Source of the DNA: DATHYU01 sp033722675
GTDB taxonomy: Bacteria; Actinomycetota; Acidimicrobiia; Spongiisociales; UBA11373
Assembly (NCBI GenBank): GCA_033722675.1
Contig: JAWVYO010000050.1
Location: 1 to 16,500 of the forward strand
DNA length: 16,500 nt
Direction: 5' to 3'
Shown here: positions 6,856-13,816 of the stretch, in pieces
How the letters are laid out: each line of letters starts with the position of its first letter
Position numbering within the stretch: position 1 is the first letter of the stretch
Program-made: the position numbers and the translations under genes
Notes under the pieces: generated by a model
What the model was told of the DNA's origin: nothing
The model's input: only the letters and a program-made list of their open reading frames with translations
Databases searched by the model: none

Positions 6856-6929
6856 TGGAGGTGAGGGGATTCGAACCCCTGGCCTCTTCCGTGCGAGGGA
6901 AGCGCTCTGCCGGGCTGAGCTACACCCCC
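6856..6929 (-). tRNA. tRNA-Ala (anticodon CGC)
   Basis: A complete 74-nt cloverleaf on the minus strand. The acceptor GGGGGTG pairs with CACCTCC and includes the G3:U70 wobble pair that marks alanine tRNAs. The D-stem is GCTC/GAGC. The anticodon stem CTTCC/GGAAG closes the loop CTCGCAC, with anticodon CGC at 6893-6895, reading GCG codons. The T-stem AGGGG/CCCCT closes TTCGAAT, and the discriminator is A. CCA is not encoded. A TACAAT -10 box lies 14 nt upstream. Downstream lie the 3'-end copy and the three structured repeats, with no clear terminator before them. Confidence 0.97.
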
Positions 6930-6943
6930 AGGAGGGGCGCCCG

Positions 6944-6949
6944 ATTGTA
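6944..6949 (-). promoter_or_regulatory. -10 box (TACAAT) of tRNA-Ala
   Basis: TACAAT on the minus strand is 14 nt before the mature 5' end, giving an expected start around 6937 and a very short 5' leader. The best -35 candidate at 17 bp spacing is TTCCCG (6967-6972), a weak match. Confidence 0.55.
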
Positions 6950-7001
6950 AACGACCGGCTTGCCTTCGGGAACCTCCGGTACGCTCGCAGCCGGAGGTCA
7001 C

Positions 7002-7349
7002 ATGCCGGTACCGCCTTCGGGAACGGTGACGTTCCTGTTCACCGACATCGAGGGGTCGACGCGGCTGTGGGACGCCCATCCCGACGACATGTCGGAGGCG
7101 CAGGCGGCCCACGATCGCATCCTGCGGCGATCGATCGCCGATCGGGACGGCTACGTCTTCTCCCACGCCGGTGACGGGCTCGGCGCTTCGTTCGCCTCCC
7201 CGATGTCCGCACTGGACACCGCGCTGGACGTCCAGCGGTCGCTGGCCGGCGTGGGTGGCCCGAGACGATCGGCGAGATCCGGGTGCGGATGGGCATGCAC
7301 ACCGGCACCGCCGAGGAGCGCGACGGCGACTATTTCGGGACCTCGGTGA
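7002..7349 (+). CDS. Class III nucleotidyl cyclase, N-terminal part (frameshifted gene)
   Basis: This is the 5' part of a gene that continues in another frame at 7283-9709. The ATG at 7002 has GGAGG (6993-6997) 4 nt upstream; an in-frame upstream ATG at 6960 lacks such a site. Residues 8-80 are a cyclase N-half: VTFLFTDIEGSTRLW with metal-binding Asp15, and HAGDGLGASF with the second metal-binding Asp58. After about residue 85 the family sequence stops and the frame runs into unrelated Arg/Ser/Pro-rich translation to 7349. The expected continuation (WPETIGEIRVRMGMHTG) is found at once in the -1 frame from 7256. I infer loss of about one base at 7251-7258, real or a sequencing error. A TACGCT -10-like box lies at 6980-6985, without a good -35. 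Confidence 0.75.
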   Translation: MPVPPSGTVTFLFTDIEGSTRLWDAHPDDMSEAQAAHDRILRRSIADRDGYVFSHAGDGLGASFASPMSALDTALDVQRSLAGVGGPRRSARSGCGWACTPAPPRSATATISGPR

Positions 7350-9709
7350 ACCGCGCCGCGCGCGTGGCGGGGGTGGCCGACGGCGGCCAGGTCCTCGTGA
7401 CCGACGCCGTGCGCCTCCTCGTCAGCGACGCCGCCCCCGATTCGCTCGGGTTCGTCGATCTCGGGGAGCACCGGCTCCGCGACCTCCTCCGTCCGGAGCG
7501 CCTCTGGCAGCTCCGCCATCCCGATCTCCCTCACCGGCCGGCCTCGATGCCGGCGCGAGGCCCGAGGGGCAACATCGGCCCGTCCCGATCACCGTTGCTC
7601 GGCCGCAACGCCGCGCTGCAGCGCGTCGAGGACCTGTTCGAGGGCACCCGCCTGGTCACGCTGCTGGGCGTCGGCGGGGTCGGGAAGACGAAGCTCGCCC
7701 GAGCGTTCGCCCGCCGTGTCGCCGATCGGTACGACGCAGGACTCTGGTTCGTCGACCTGTCGGCCGTGGGGGACGAGACGGCCGTCGCCGCGGCCGTGGC
7801 GACGGCCTTGGAGGTGTCGGAGCGCCCCGGCATGTCGGTGCTCGACAGCGTCCTGGACGCGTTGTCCATCGGTCGACGCCTGGTCGTGATGGACAATGCG
7901 GAGCATCTCGTCGCCGGAACCGCCGGACTGGTCGACGCCGTCCTCTCCCATCCCACGTCGTGTGACCTGATCGTGACGAGCCGGGAGGCACTCGGTGTGG
8001 AGGGCGAAGTGGTGTACCGGGTCGAGCCGCTGGGGATCGGCGACGATGCGGTGGAACTGTTCCGGTCCCGCGCCCGCCGCGTGGCCTCCGACCTGACCCT
8101 CGACGACGTGGGGACGATCCGGGAGATCTGCCGCCGGCTCGACGGGCTCCCCCTCGCCATCGAACTCGCAGCGGCCCAGTGCGACGTCATGACCCCTGCG
8201 GAGATCCTTGCCGGGCTGGAGGATCGGTCGCTGGCCCTGCGGACGCCGGGCAGGGGCCCGGAGTCGCGTCACTCGTCGCTGGAGGACACGGTTCGTTGGT
8301 CGTACGAGATGCTCGACGAGCGGGACCGGCTGGTCTTCGATCGTCTCTCGGTGTTCACGGGATCGGCCACGCAGGACGCCATCTGCTCGGTGTGCTCGGG
8401 CGGCGGGCTCGGAGCCGACGACGTCGCCGCCGCACTCCGCGAACTGGTTCGCAAGTCGCTCGTCGTCGTGTCCCGCGGCCGGTCCACCAGGTTCTCGCTG
8501 CTGGAGACGCTGCGGCATTTCGGCAACGAGCGGCTCGAAGAACGCGGCGGGACCGAGGCGACCGCCCGCCGTCACGCCGACTGGTACGCGGCGGTGTCCC
8601 GCAGGGCCGCGGTGGCGGTGAACGGTTCCGACGAGGCGAGCGCGGTCGATGGCCTCCTCGCCGACCTGGACAACCTCCGCGGTGCGCTGGCCTGGGCGTC
8701 CGACGCCGGGGAGGTGGACGTGCTGGGGGGCATCGGTGCGGGCCTGCCCCATCTCATGGCGGGGAAGATGCGGCCGGAGCTCTTCGAGTGGGCGGACTCG
8801 ACCATCGACCTGATGCCCGCCGATCATCCCGGGAGGACCGCCTACGCCATGGTCGTGGCGCTGGGGACACTGTTCTCCGGACGCTTCGACGAGGCGGTGG
8901 AGCGGATCCACCGGGAGACGGAGGGGGTCGCGGACCTCGCCGACGCCCAGGGTGCCCGCAACCACCTCACGCTGGTTGCGGCCTTCTTCTCGGGTGACAT
9001 CGAGACCGTGGTGCGGGACACCCCGGCCCAGATCGAACTCGCCATGCGGACGACCTTCGCCGCGTCGGCCACGTCCATCGGGGCCGACCTGGCGCTGGCG
9101 CAGCTCTACCGGGGCGAGGTCGACGACGCCCGGGCGACCGCCCGCCGGCTCCTCGATCTCGGATCGGCGGCCGGGAACCCGTCGATGCTCGCCTGGGCCC
9201 AGTACACCCAGGGGGAGATCGATGCCGAGGTCGATCCCGACGCGGCGATCGACCGGTTCGAGGAGGCGATCGAACTGGGGGTGTCGGTCCACAACGAGTT
9301 CGTGGCGAGCATCTCCCTCATCGCCCTCGCCGCCACGACGGGCCGTCACGGGAAGCCCGACACCGCCCTGACCGCGATGGAGCGGTGCGTCACCTTCTGG
9401 CGGGGCGCCGGATATCGGTCCCAGATGTGGACCACGATCCGCAACCTGATCGAGCTGCTCCACCGGCTCGGGCGCGACGAAGACGCCCTCACCCTCCATG
9501 CGGCCGTCGAAGCACACCGCGACGAGGCGCCCGAACTGTTCGGACCGTACGGCGAACAGCACCGACGCATCGTCGTCGAGATCGAGGACGTCCTGGGGGC
9601 GGACGCCGCCGCCGTGCGCTCGAGGGGCGCGCGGCTCGGCTACGAGGCGGCGGCCGAGCTGGCGATGCAAGTGATCGAGCGGGCCCGGGAGGACCTCGCA
9701 GGGTCCTGA
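7283..9709 (+). CDS. Cyclase C-half + STAND (NB-ARC-like) ATPase + TPR-like region
   Basis: The 3' part of the split cyclase gene, 808 residues from the first GTG in this frame, although homology begins at 7256. Residues 1-80 finish the class III cyclase domain (RMGMHTGTAEERDGDYFG, then SVNRAARV with the transition-state Asn and Arg). Residues about 105-350 are a STAND ATPase: LLGRNAALQRVEDLF, P-loop GVGGVGKT (129-136), Walker B LVVMDN (200-205), VTSREAL (231-237), GLPLAIELAAA (288-298) and a winged-helix segment to about 420. Residues 430-800 are helical, Ala/Leu-rich TPR-like repeats. Mycobacterial cyclase-ATPase proteins of this layout often end in a LuxR HTH; none is seen here. The likely role is ligand- or partner-sensing control of cyclic-nucleotide signalling. 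Its TGA at 9707-9709 directly abuts the convergent translin-family stop. Confidence 0.85.
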   Translation: MRMGMHTGTAEERDGDYFGTSVNRAARVAGVADGGQVLVTDAVRLLVSDAAPDSLGFVDLGEHRLRDLLRPERLWQLRHPDLPHRPASMPARGPRGNIGPSRSPLLGRNAALQRVEDLFEGTRLVTLLGVGGVGKTKLARAFARRVADRYDAGLWFVDLSAVGDETAVAAAVATALEVSERPGMSVLDSVLDALSIGRRLVVMDNAEHLVAGTAGLVDAVLSHPTSCDLIVTSREALGVEGEVVYRVEPLGIGDDAVELFRSRARRVASDLTLDDVGTIREICRRLDGLPLAIELAAAQCDVMTPAEILAGLEDRSLALRTPGRGPESRHSSLEDTVRWSYEMLDERDRLVFDRLSVFTGSATQDAICSVCSGGGLGADDVAAALRELVRKSLVVVSRGRSTRFSLLETLRHFGNERLEERGGTEATARRHADWYAAVSRRAAVAVNGSDEASAVDGLLADLDNLRGALAWASDAGEVDVLGGIGAGLPHLMAGKMRPELFEWADSTIDLMPADHPGRTAYAMVVALGTLFSGRFDEAVERIHRETEGVADLADAQGARNHLTLVAAFFSGDIETVVRDTPAQIELAMRTTFAASATSIGADLALAQLYRGEVDDARATARRLLDLGSAAGNPSMLAWAQYTQGEIDAEVDPDAAIDRFEEAIELGVSVHNEFVASISLIALAATTGRHGKPDTALTAMERCVTFWRGAGYRSQMWTTIRNLIELLHRLGRDEDALTLHAAVEAHRDEAPELFGPYGEQHRRIVVEIEDVLGADAAAVRSRGARLGYEAAAELAMQVIERAREDLAGS

Positions 9710-10327
9710 CTACGAGCCGGCGATCTGGCTGCGGAGCCGCTCCTGGACGATGGTGGAGGTGAGGTCGCTCCGGCTGCGTTCGACGAGGGAGCGGGTGACG
9801 TCGGTGGTCCGCCGCAGGCCGCCCGTCATGCCGTCGGGGTAGTCGAGGTCGGCGAGCAGGTCGAGCACCTGTTCCATGGACGCGAAGGTGCGCCGGGCGG
9901 CGTCGAGGTCACCCTCGCGCAGCTGGTCGAGCATCCGCCGCCGGAGCTCGCCCACCGTCTCTCCCAGCCCGTTCAGGTACGGGGCGGCGCCGACGCCGAG
10001 GTCGGCCGGGAGGGGGAGGTCGGATTCGTCGTGGTAGGCGGCAAAGGTGCGGGCCTCGGCGTACTCCTTGGCCGCGTCGGACACGAACCCGGCGTGGAGG
10101 ATGTCGGGGTGGTCGGCGAGCGCCTCCTGGGCCTCACGGAGCATCGCCTCGGCCCTCGCCATCAGCTCCTCGGCGGCGGCGCGCTCCCCCCGGTGGAGGG
10201 ATCGGATGGCGTTCGCACACGCTCGAATGACCTGGCGCGAGTTGCGGAGCCCGAGTTCGCGTGCTGCGTGTTTGGCGTCGAGGACCGCTCGCACCGCCTC
10301 GGAGAGGGGTCCGAGATCTCGATCCAT
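9710..10327 (-). CDS. Translin-family protein
   Basis: A 205-residue all-helical protein matching the translin/TRAX family, known from eukaryotes (the C3PO RNase complex) and archaea. Signature stretches are IRACANAIRSLHRGE (34-48), GFVSDAAKEYAEARTF (80-95), GVGAAPYLNGLGETVGELRR (111-130) and DYPDGMTGGLRRTTDVTRS (162-180). Glu88, Glu91 and Asp176 align by motif with the acidic residues that form the RNase site of TRAX, so a Mg2+-dependent endoribonuclease activity is plausible but inferred. The ATG at 10327 immediately follows the TAG of the upstream membrane-protein gene with no gap and no Shine-Dalgarno, suggesting translational coupling. The stop is adjacent to that of the convergent cyclase gene. 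Confidence 0.82.
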   Translation of the reverse strand: MDRDLGPLSEAVRAVLDAKHAARELGLRNSRQVIRACANAIRSLHRGERAAAEELMARAEAMLREAQEALADHPDILHAGFVSDAAKEYAEARTFAAYHDESDLPLPADLGVGAAPYLNGLGETVGELRRRMLDQLREGDLDAARRTFASMEQVLDLLADLDYPDGMTGGLRRTTDVTRSLVERSRSDLTSTIVQERLRSQIAGS

Positions 10328-10729
10328 CTAGCGCGAAACGACGCGGACCTGCTCGGGCTCGCTCTCCCACCGTCCGTGGCGGCCGGCCGCACCGCTGCTC
10401 TGCTTGATCTGCAGGAGCATCGCGATGTATCCGGCGAGCGCCACGTCGACGAGGAGGCTGAGCGCCAGCAGCACGACCGAGCCGGTGACGATGGCGGCCA
10501 CGAGCGTGACGATCGCTCCGAGGCCGAGGGCGACGAGCGTGTTCCGGCGGCGGGCGAGCACCCGCTCACGTTCCGACATGCCGCCCGCACCGACGGGCTG
10601 CCGGACGGCGGTCCGGCTGCTCTGGCGGGGGTTCTGCGTCACAGGGGTCTCCCTCCTGGAGTTCATGACGGATGGCAGGACGAACGCGGCCCACACACCT
10701 GCGAGGAGGATGAAGAGGATGATCTCCAT
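10328..10729 (-). CDS. Small three-TM membrane protein, GlpR-like
   Basis: A 133-residue membrane protein. TM1 spans about 2-20, followed by a basic cytosolic stretch (SRRETPV, then a polar linker to about 55). RERVLARRR (54-62) precedes TM2 (about 63-82), TM3 spans about 84-108, and the tail is basic. The order 'short N-terminal helix, positively charged linker, RRR, two-helix hairpin' resembles GlpR, the membrane receptor of the gephyrin-like protein Glp in Corynebacterium and its mycobacterial relative near galU-moeA. The gene lies in the same neighbourhood here, but it is much shorter than I recall for those proteins. The call rests on topology and synteny, not on a run search. ATG at 10729 has no clear Shine-Dalgarno. 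A TATAGC/TAGCCT -10-like region lies about 37 nt upstream, so it may have its own promoter. Confidence 0.6.
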   Translation of the reverse strand: MEIILFILLAGVWAAFVLPSVMNSRRETPVTQNPRQSSRTAVRQPVGAGGMSERERVLARRRNTLVALGLGAIVTLVAAIVTGSVVLLALSLLVDVALAGYIAMLLQIKQSSGAAGRHGRWESEPEQVRVVSR

Positions 10730-10747
10730 GGGTGAAGTCGCGAAATC

Positions 10748-10763
10748 CCGTCAGCCGTGACGG
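10748..10763. promoter_or_regulatory. 16-bp palindrome in GlpR-like 5' leader
   Basis: CCGTCA-GCCG-TGACGG is a perfect 6-bp inverted repeat located just downstream of the TAGCCT -10-like box (10766-10771, minus). It would overlap the transcription start, a usual place for a repressor operator. An RNA hairpin that separates this gene from mogA is the other reading. Confidence 0.35.
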
Positions 10764-10804
10764 CCAGGCTATACGTCCGACCACCGTATCCGCAAGCGAC
10801 ACTC

Positions 10805-11299
10805 TCAGTGACCACTCGACTTCGGATCGTGGTCTGTGCCGCCACCACCCAGGAGCGCGACCGCGTGCCCCAGCGCCGGACCGATCACGTCGAGGGACTC
10901 GACCACCCCGGCGACGGATCCCGGCAGGTTGACCACCAGCGACGACCCGGCGACGCCGCACACCCCCCGCGAGAGCATCCCGTGGGGGTTGACGCCGAAG
11001 GTCGCCGCCCGCATCGCCTCGGCGAGTCCCGGCGCCTCGCGGTCGATGACGACGCGGGTGGCCTCGGGCGTCAGGTCGCGCGGACCGAACCCGGTACCGC
11101 CGGTCGTCACGACGACCGCAGCTCCCTCGCCGACGGCCGTGCGCAGTGCTCCGGCCACCGACTCCACGCCGTCGGCGACCACACGCACCTCGACCTGGAA
11201 GCCGAGATCACCGAGACGTGCGGCCGCGGCGGGGCCGGACCGGTCCTCGGCCTCACCCCGGCTCACACGGTCGCTGACCGTGATGACGACGGCCCTCAC
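10805..11299 (-). CDS. mogA: Molybdopterin adenylyltransferase (MogA/MoaB type)
   Basis: A 164-residue MoCF-fold enzyme that activates molybdopterin by adenylylation so that MoeA can insert molybdate. Evidence: VRAVVITVSDRVSRGEAEDRSGP at the N-terminus, the central TTGGTGFGPRDLTPEAT motif that holds the substrate-binding TGG and Asp, and VVNLPGS near the C-terminus. The GTG at 11299 overlaps the moaC stop as GTGA, with GGAG 3 nt upstream; another in-frame GTG is 9 nt earlier. MogA and MoaB proteins are hard to separate by sequence alone, so the symbol is provisional. Last gene of the overlapped minus-strand operon; 75 bp separate it from the GlpR-like gene. Confidence 0.88.
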   Translation of the reverse strand: MRAVVITVSDRVSRGEAEDRSGPAAAARLGDLGFQVEVRVVADGVESVAGALRTAVGEGAAVVVTTGGTGFGPRDLTPEATRVVIDREAPGLAEAMRAATFGVNPHGMLSRGVCGVAGSSLVVNLPGSVAGVVESLDVIGPALGHAVALLGGGGTDHDPKSSGH

Positions 11300-11763
11300 C
11301 GGCTCCACGTCCCGCTCTTCCCGCCGGACTTGTGGAGCAGCCGTACGGGGCCGATCTCCGCCGCCCGGTCCACGCCCTTGATCATGTCGTAGATCGTCAC
11401 GGCGCCGATCGAGGCACCTGTCATCGCCTCCATCTCGACACCCGTTCGCGCCCTCGTCCGGCACGTCACCGTCACGCGGGCGCCGACGTCGTCGGAGGCG
11501 ATGTCGACGGCGACGTCGGTCAGCTCGATCGGGTGACAGAGGGGGACGAGGTCCGCGGTGCGCTTGGCGGCCATGATCGCCGCGATCCTGGCGACCGCCA
11601 CGGCGTCCCCCTTCGGGAGGTCCCCGCCGAACAGCGCCGCCCGGGTCGCTTCGGCCATGGTGACGACGGCTTCGGCCACCGCCGTCCGTTCGGTCTCCGG
11701 TTTGCCGCCGACGTCGACCATCGCTGCCCGGCCCTCGTCGTCCAGATGCGACAGCTCGCTCAT
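11296..11763 (-). CDS. moaC: Cyclic pyranopterin monophosphate synthase
   Basis: A 155-residue protein of the MoaC family, which works with MoaA to make cyclic pyranopterin monophosphate from GTP, the first stage of molybdenum cofactor synthesis. Motifs: AAKRTADLVPLCHPIELT (65-82; Lys67, His77) and VEMEAMTGASIGAVTIYDMIK (109-129; Glu110, Glu112, Asp126, Lys129), the known active-site set, then KSGGKSGTW near the end. Start ATG at 11763 overlaps the moeA stop as ATGA. No moaA is in the window, so the partner enzyme must be encoded elsewhere. Confidence 0.95.
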   Translation of the reverse strand: MSELSHLDDEGRAAMVDVGGKPETERTAVAEAVVTMAEATRAALFGGDLPKGDAVAVARIAAIMAAKRTADLVPLCHPIELTDVAVDIASDDVGARVTVTCRTRARTGVEMEAMTGASIGAVTIYDMIKGVDRAAEIGPVRLLHKSGGKSGTWSR

Positions 11764-12995
11764 CCGAGCACCTCCTCGAACGTCCGGGCCTCCGGATGGC
11801 GGAAGAGCTCGAGGTCGATCGCGTCGCCGGCGGCGAGGTCGCCCACCCCGACCGGCACCACGCCGAAGGCGTCCGCACGAGCGAGTGCGGTCAGCATGTT
11901 CGACAGCTGCCCGCCGCTGCGCTCGGCGACCCACGACGGGCCCTCCACCCGAGTCCGCATCCGCAGGAACACCACCTTCTCGGGATTCGTCCCCACGTCC
12001 TCGGCGAGCACCCCCGGCACCCTGGGCCGGAAGAGCCGCGTCGATCCCATGCGCCGCAGCAGCGCGGGCCGGACGAACTGCTCGAAGGCCACCATCACCG
12101 ACACCGGGTTGCCGGGCAGGCCGAAGAGCGGGGTCTCGCCGAGGAACCCGAAGGCGAAGGGCTTCGCGGGCTGCATGGCGACGCGCCAGAACCCGACGTC
12201 GCCGAGGTCCCCCAGCACCTGCTTCACGAGGTCGTACTCCCCCATCGACACCCCGCCGCTGGTCACCACGGCGTCGCACTGGGCGGCGGCGGTCTCGAGC
12301 GCCGTCCTGAGGGCGGTCTCGTCGTCGGGCACGATCCCGAAGTCCACGACCCCGACGCCCACTTCGGCGAGGAGCCCCCCCAGCATCGGCCGGTTGGCGT
12401 CGCGGATCGTCCCCGGACGCAGCACCGCCGTGTCGGGGGGCTGGACCTCGTCGCCGGTGGAGAGGATCCCGACGATCGGCCGGCGCCGGACCGCCGGTGC
12501 CGAGACCCCGATGGAGGCCAGGACTCCGAGATGACGCGGGCCGAGGCGCTCGCCGGCCGGGAACACGGGGGCGCCCGCGACGAGGTCGCCGCCGGCGCGT
12601 CGTACGTTGGCGCCGGGTTCGACCTCCGTGCGGACGACGACTCCGTCGTCGCCCCACGGCTCGGTCTCCTCCACGATGACGACGGCGTCGGCCCCGTCGG
12701 GCATCGGCGCCCCCGTCATGATCGTGATCGCCTCGCCGGCGCCGACCGGCATCGTCGGGACCGACCCGGCCGGGACGTCCTCGAGCACCCGCAGCGTCAC
12801 CGGGGCACCGGCCGTGTCGGCCGAACGTACCGCGTACCCGTCCATCGCCGAGTTGTCGAAGGGCGGGACCGGATGGGGGGCGACCACATCGTCGGCCAGG
12901 GCCAGGCCGGCCGCCTCGTCGATCGACACACGCTCGGTCGGGAGCGGCTGCATGGCCGCCAAGACCTCCCGCTGGGCGTCGGCGAGCGGTCTCAC
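11760..12995 (-). CDS. moeA: MoeA / gephyrin-like molybdopterin molybdotransferase
   Basis: A 411-residue protein with the full MoeA layout. It has PPFDNSAMDGYAVR (44-57), GEAITIMTGAPMPDGADAVV (87-106), GILSTGDEV (176-184), DANRPML (199-205), SGGVSMGEYD (246-255), FGLPGNPVSVM (291-301) and a C-terminal beta-barrel domain (about 320-411). Known MoeA catalytic motifs look intact, so it can be expected to insert molybdate into adenylylated molybdopterin. In Corynebacterium the homologue next to galU is Glp, which binds FtsZ and the receptor GlpR. Here both galU (upstream) and a GlpR-like gene (downstream) are near, so a dual or divisome role is possible. The GTG start at 12995 forms GTGA with the galU stop, with GGGGAC upstream. 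Confidence 0.93.
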   Translation of the reverse strand: MRPLADAQREVLAAMQPLPTERVSIDEAAGLALADDVVAPHPVPPFDNSAMDGYAVRSADTAGAPVTLRVLEDVPAGSVPTMPVGAGEAITIMTGAPMPDGADAVVIVEETEPWGDDGVVVRTEVEPGANVRRAGGDLVAGAPVFPAGERLGPRHLGVLASIGVSAPAVRRRPIVGILSTGDEVQPPDTAVLRPGTIRDANRPMLGGLLAEVGVGVVDFGIVPDDETALRTALETAAAQCDAVVTSGGVSMGEYDLVKQVLGDLGDVGFWRVAMQPAKPFAFGFLGETPLFGLPGNPVSVMVAFEQFVRPALLRRMGSTRLFRPRVPGVLAEDVGTNPEKVVFLRMRTRVEGPSWVAERSGGQLSNMLTALARADAFGVVPVGVGDLAAGDAIDLELFRHPEARTFEEVLG

Positions 12996-13816
12996 GCGTC
13001 CCCGACGAGCTCGTCCAGGAATCCGCGATAGGCCCGGCGGGTCTTCGGGTGCCAGAGCCCGAGCCTCGTAGCCGACTCCAGGAACCCCAACGGGGTCCCC
13101 GAGTCCAGGAGGTCTGCGTCGCCGATCCACCCGAGGCAGCGACCCGCCTCCCCGAGCGCCGCGATGGCGTCGGTCAGCTGGATCTCCCCGCCGTAGCCGG
13201 GCTCGGCGCCCTCGAGCTGATCGAACACCTCGGGGGTGAAGAGGTACCGGCCCACGAAGCCGAACCGGCTCGGTGCGGCCTCCACACCCGGCTTCTCCAC
13301 GGCGCCGAGCACCTCGATACGGTCGCCCGACCGCTCACCGGGCACAATGACCCCGTACTTCTCGAGCTCGGGATCGCCGAGCTCCCGGAGCAGCATCACG
13401 GACCGCCCGTCGGAGGCCGCCCGCAGGTAGCCGAGCTGGTCGTCGCCCGGAACGACCATGTTGTCGCCGAGCTGGCAGAAGAAGGGCCGGTCGCCGACGG
13501 CGTCGCGGGCCACGAGGACGGCGTGGCCGAGGCCGAGCGCCTCCTCCTGCACGATCCACGTGATGTCCACGCCGTCCAGATCCTCCACCGCGTCGAGCCC
13601 CTCCATGTCCTCGAAGTGGCTGAAGAGGAGGTCCTCGACACCGGGGCTGACGACGATGACGAACTCGCTGACGCCGGCCCGCACCCCCTCCTCCACGATC
13701 CACTGGATGACGGGCCGGTCGACCACCGGAAGCAGCGCCTTCGGGACGCTGCGCGTCGCGGGCCGCATGCGCGTCCCGTGACCGGCGGCCGGGATGACCG
13801 AGACGTCGACATTCAT
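12992..13816 (-). CDS. galU: UTP-glucose-1-phosphate uridylyltransferase
   Basis: A 274-residue nucleotidyltransferase that makes UDP-glucose from UTP and glucose-1-phosphate for envelope glycans. The N-terminal signature AAGHGTRMRPATRSVPKALL (10-29) is the nucleotide-binding loop. LGDN (116-119) holds the metal-binding Asp, and VEKP (173-176) and GGEIQLTDAI (209-218) complete the GalU pattern. Slightly shorter than the usual 290-300 residues, mostly at loops and the C-terminus. The ATG at 13816 overlaps the plsY stop as ATGA, and its own stop overlaps the moeA GTG. Related glucose-1-phosphate thymidylyltransferases are the alternative, but the EIQLTDAI region favours GalU. Confidence 0.9.
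   Translation of the reverse strand: MNVDVSVIPAAGHGTRMRPATRSVPKALLPVVDRPVIQWIVEEGVRAGVSEFVIVVSPGVEDLLFSHFEDMEGLDAVEDLDGVDITWIVQEEALGLGHAVLVARDAVGDRPFFCQLGDNMVVPGDDQLGYLRAASDGRSVMLLRELGDPELEKYGVIVPGERSGDRIEVLGAVEKPGVEAAPSRFGFVGRYLFTPEVFDQLEGAEPGYGGEIQLTDAIAALGEAGRCLGWIGDADLLDSGTPLGFLESATRLGLWHPKTRRAYRGFLDELVGDA

Noticed and set aside
5901..7166. Minus-strand open frame with GVAQPGRAL...FESPHLH and repeated PTSSAAFAA-type stretches
   Set aside because: GVAQPGRAL/FESPHLH is a well-known false translation of tRNA genes, and the repeated peptides are translations of the structured DNA repeats. No ribosome site or protein-like composition.
9700..9720. Terminator between the convergent cyclase and translin-family genes
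   Set aside because: The two stop codons touch (9709/9710) and I find no hairpin with a T-run here; any terminator must lie inside the opposite gene.
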